A stretch of DNA of 6,187 nt from an uncultured Bacteroidota bacterium. Its GTDB lineage: Bacteria > Bacteroidota > Bacteroidia > Chitinophagales > Chitinophagaceae. The stretch lies in the NCBI GenBank assembly GCA_903906615.1, contig CAIVKT010000536.1, positions 1 through 6,187 on the forward strand, in the 5' to 3' direction. This document shows positions 5,101 through 6,187 of the stretch, piece after piece. The position numbers were made by a program, and so were the translations under genes. Every line of letters begins with the position of its first letter. The first letter of the stretch is position 1. A model generated the notes under the pieces. It worked only from the letters and a program-made list of their open reading frames with translations. It had not been told where the DNA came from and searched no databases.

Positions 5101-6187
5101 CGTGATCGCTACTAACACAACTACAGGCTGTACCAGTTCTATGATCAATTCTGCTACCATTTCCCACGCTGCGTTGCCGCTTCCTTACACAGTATCTGTG
5201 GCAGGTGGTGTGGGCAGCTATTGCGCAGGCGCAGGTGGCATACATATACTTACCGATGGTTCCCAGATAGGTGTCAATGACAGCTTATTCGAGAATGGCG
5301 TATTTGTAGCTCCTGTAGTAAGTGGTACAGGCGCAGGGCTTGATTTTGGCCCTCAGCCAGGTACAGCTACGTATACTGTGAAAGTAGTTAACGCAGCAGG
5401 TTGTGTAAACAATTACTTCGGCGCAGCTACGGTGCTTCAGAACCCACTGCCCCAGTTACATACTGTAACCGGCGGTGGCGGTTATTGCCTCGGTACAGTA
5501 GGCGATACCATTAGCCTTGACGGGTCTAATACAGGTGTCACCTATGCTCTTTATAATGGCGCTTCATACGTAACCACATTAGCAGGCACGGGCGCACACC
5601 TTAGCTTCGGTTACTATACTGCGCTGGGTACTTATTCAGTTATTGCTACCAATACAACAGGCTGTACGCAAACCATGCTGCGCAATGCGGTGGTTTTTTC
5701 AAGTACATTACCTAATGCTTACCCCCTCAGCAGCGACAGCAGCTATTGCTCCGGCACAGGCGGAAAGCATGTAGACCTTTTAGGTTCTGATGTAGGTACC
5801 AATTACCAGTTGTATTTAGGCTCTACTCCTGTAGGCTCAACTTTTCTAGGCAGTGGTTCTACAGTAGACTTCGGCGCGCAAACAGCCCCCGGCACCTACA
5901 CAGTAGTAGCTTCCAACCTTACTACAGGCTGTATCGCCAGTATGCCGGGCAGCACTCACATTACTATCAGCGCATTACCGGCTGCACAAACCCTCACAGG
6001 TGGTGGCAGTTTCTGCGTGGGTGGTGCAGGCAGGCACATTACACTCCTTGGCTCTGTTCCGGGTGTAAGCTATACATTGTATACAGGTAGCACTCCGGTA
6101 AGCACGCTCACAGGTACAGGCAGCGCACTTGATTTTGGCCTTATAGCTACTACCGGCACGTACACTGCAACAGGTACTAACGTTACG
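2108..6187 (+). CDS. Giant secreted multidomain adhesin-like protein, N-terminal 1360 residues (3' end outside window)
   Basis: One open frame with no stop from the ATG at 2108 to the window edge, so the gene is partial. Residues 1-25 are a signal peptide (MKRF, hydrophobic IPIIILLGAV, cleavage ANA|Q). Residues 26 to about 270 are a glycine-rich domain with VPAGITSV, GGGGGGASDVR (D123, R125) and SRVVIAGGGGGGG, the pattern of the ALK/LTK-type glycine-rich family. Residues 282-404 resemble HYDIN/choice-of-anchor Ig modules (ALAFGGVTVGTTS, SLDGINWYS, VYVQFAPTA, AVSGTG). Residues 407 to about 505 are an Ig-like module (YQWQ at 444-447, YFRC at 477-480). Residues 508-686 look like a GEVED-type module, 690-784 another Ig-like module, about 787-936 two Big_2-like modules (TWATSDPTIATAGSS; GNVTGVAS), and from 937 five tandem repeats begin. 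The protein probably acts at or beyond the cell surface in adhesion or matrix formation; this is inference. Bacteroidota proteins of this style usually end in a type IX secretion sorting domain, which cannot be checked here. Composition is unusual: rich in Gly, Thr, Ser and Ala, with very few Lys or Glu. There is no clear ribosome binding site. Confidence 0.9.
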   Translation, partial: MKRFYISRLMIPIIILLGAVSGANAQTNYTTPGGPYFYTVPAGITSVGLDMQGACGGNSSSSSGGKGARVQATLGGLSGGQVLVIYVGGKGTNDVGYGSSSAGGASGGGNGQGYGGGGGGASDVRTNNTGATYANATSLASRVVIAGGGGGGGDDCGTTTEKGGDGGLTGGNGTYCSGSYYNYYCGAGASTGPAANAIYVGGSSSLGVGSNGSSGYNYGGGGGGGYYGGGSGAYGGGGGGSSYPSSAGTYSGVAVSSLVNTSGYNTVTSSTAGNGIVTIYGPTAFVSPSALAFGGVTVGTTSVPPSFFTITGAYMPSAGTISVMPPPNFNISLDGINWYSASGGSGTIAGPLAVSWTSLTQITTGINVYVQFAPTATIPYSGNVGVYGGVLSTTTNVAVSGTGVTACAGAPAVGTSTVSPSSGQSITVFSLGLSPAPTAGGLTYQWQSATSSSGPWTNVPGGVTATTTYTGITATTYFRCIVTCAATGSSTTYSGGYATFATTAASSCSPTDAGNISSVIGAYVGTSAYPLSITGAGSTSIYDPTLPNSGINTAGCYNDESSTAYTCTFTPGNTYSTTMGPGTSASNMVSYQIWIDFNNGGAFESSEVVGGVANYSAYSAGSRAAPTITIPSGIPFGVYRMRIICDYSNGNAAGASAAYPAYPSIPPCPTSTVQYADIRDYKVTIGNPPCSGTPNPGIVASSALVGCNSISPSIFSVGATAGSGIVYTWQQNTGTGFTTAGSSTTYFNPTITSPGTVYTISYRMFVNCGANSAFSPAITVTVNPAPTTILGIPSACTGLSTTLSSTPVGGTWATSDPTIATAGSSTGTITGVSPGTATITYAAPLTGCTITTPVTVNQNPTPITGTPVVCRGSVTTLSDGVGGGSWTTGASFVATVDAGGNVTGVASSFATTLITYTLPTSCKVTQAFTVNGLPTQYVVSGGGTICAGSTSTYHVNLSLSTPGVNYQLFLSGSPVGTPLAGTGGSLDFGVQSADGVYTVIATNTTTGCTSSMINSATISHAALPLPYTVSVAGGVGSYCAGAGGIHILTDGSQIGVNDSLFENGVFVAPVVSGTGAGLDFGPQPGTATYTVKVVNAAGCVNNYFGAATVLQNPLPQLHTVTGGGGYCLGTVGDTISLDGSNTGVTYALYNGASYVTTLAGTGAHLSFGYYTALGTYSVIATNTTGCTQTMLRNAVVFSSTLPNAYPLSSDSSYCSGTGGKHVDLLGSDVGTNYQLYLGSTPVGSTFLGSGSTVDFGAQTAPGTYTVVASNLTTGCIASMPGSTHITISALPAAQTLTGGGSFCVGGAGRHITLLGSVPGVSYTLYTGSTPVSTLTGTGSALDFGLIATTGTYTATGTNVT
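2546..2566 (+). repeat. (GGT)7 coding microsatellite
   Basis: Seven consecutive GGT codons encode G147-G153 at the end of the VVIA strand in the glycine-rich domain. The unit is three bases, so slippage would change glycine number without breaking the frame. Confidence 0.9.
2762..2782 (+). repeat. (GGC)7 coding microsatellite
   Basis: Seven consecutive GGC codons encode G219-G225 in a Tyr-Gly loop. With the GGC run at 2810-2827 it brackets a short YYGGGSGAY segment. Slippage would be in frame. Confidence 0.9.
2810..2827 (+). repeat. (GGC)6 coding microsatellite
   Basis: Six consecutive GGC codons encode six glycines before SSYPSS. Together with 2762-2782 it forms a pair of homologous GGC tracts 27 bases apart, which could recombine as well as slip. 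Confidence 0.9.
3629..4165 (+). other. GEVED-type module of the giant protein
   Basis: Residues 508-686. The core is YQIWIDFNNGGAFESSEVV (591 onward), then ITIPSGIPFGVYRMRIICD (RMR at 640-642) and a closing YADIRDYKVTIG (675-686). In GEVED-type modules the closing segment is usually a G-E-x-E-D-Y motif; here the acidic pattern is degenerate (A-D-I-R-D-Y) but the DY-x-V-x-I ending is kept. Found in many secreted Bacteroidota and marine proteins beside adhesion modules; exact role unknown. Confidence 0.7.
4916..6187 (+). repeat. Five tandem ~87-91-residue cysteine-bearing repeats (fifth truncated by window edge)
   Basis: Units start at 4916, 5186, 5459, 5720 and 5987 (residues 937, 1027, 1118, 1205, 1294), with lengths 90, 91, 87, 89 and at least 67 residues. 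Shared pattern: Y/H-x-V-x-GGG-x-x-C-x-G near the start, a GS-x-x-GVxYxLY strand, then GTG-x-x-LDFG, GTYTVxATNxTTGC and a closing LP. Each complete unit has one cysteine near its start and one near its end, fitting an intradomain disulfide in an Ig-like extracellular fold. Unit 2 is the most divergent (SVAGGVGSYC, VVNAAGC). Units differ at DNA level, so the expansion is not recent. More copies probably follow beyond the window. Confidence 0.85.

Noticed and set aside
4916..6187. CRISPR array or recent DNA-level tandem duplication
   Set aside because: The units are about 261-273 bases, in frame, and similar as protein but diverged as DNA; there are no short identical repeats with unique spacers.

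Overview
The window looks like a chromosomal segment of a Bacteroidota bacterium. A member of the Chitinophagaceae or a close relative is my best guess. The evidence is a pair of secreted proteins with signal peptides ending in AxA-Gln or RA-Gln, starts without a clear Shine-Dalgarno sequence, an AT-rich leader before the second gene, and a long surface protein built from domains typical of this phylum (glycine-rich domain, Ig-like modules, a GEVED-type module and roughly 90-residue cysteine-bearing repeats). The taxonomic call is inference from protein style only.

Layout: bases 1-59 are a short upstream edge with no assignable gene. Bases 60-1643 (+) encode a complete exported protein of the aryl-sulfate sulfotransferase (ASST) beta-propeller family. 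A strong intrinsic terminator follows directly (1657-1713). Bases 1714-2107 form an intergenic region of about 390 bases. Its distal half is AT-rich and holds two dyad sequences, two candidate Bacteroidota-type promoters and a repeated 8-mer at matching spacing.

Bases 2108-6187 (+) are one uninterrupted reading frame of 1360 codons that runs off the right edge. It encodes the N-terminal part of a very large secreted, probably cell-surface, adhesin-like protein. In order it contains a signal peptide, an ALK/LTK-like glycine-rich domain, a HYDIN/choice-of-anchor-type Ig module, an Ig-like module with a YQWQ core, a GEVED-type module, another Ig-like module, two Big_2-like modules, and at least five tandem repeats of about 87-91 residues (the fifth is cut by the window edge). 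The C-terminus, where a type IX secretion sorting domain would be expected, is outside the window.

The two genes point the same way, but the terminator and the long gap make them separate transcription units. Both products are exported. Nothing in the sequence shows that they act together. I see no RNA gene, mobile element, CRISPR array or defence system. The parts most worth a second look are the mosaic architecture of the giant protein, its in-frame glycine-codon microsatellites, its almost charge-free composition, and the duplicated promoter-like arrangement upstream of it.
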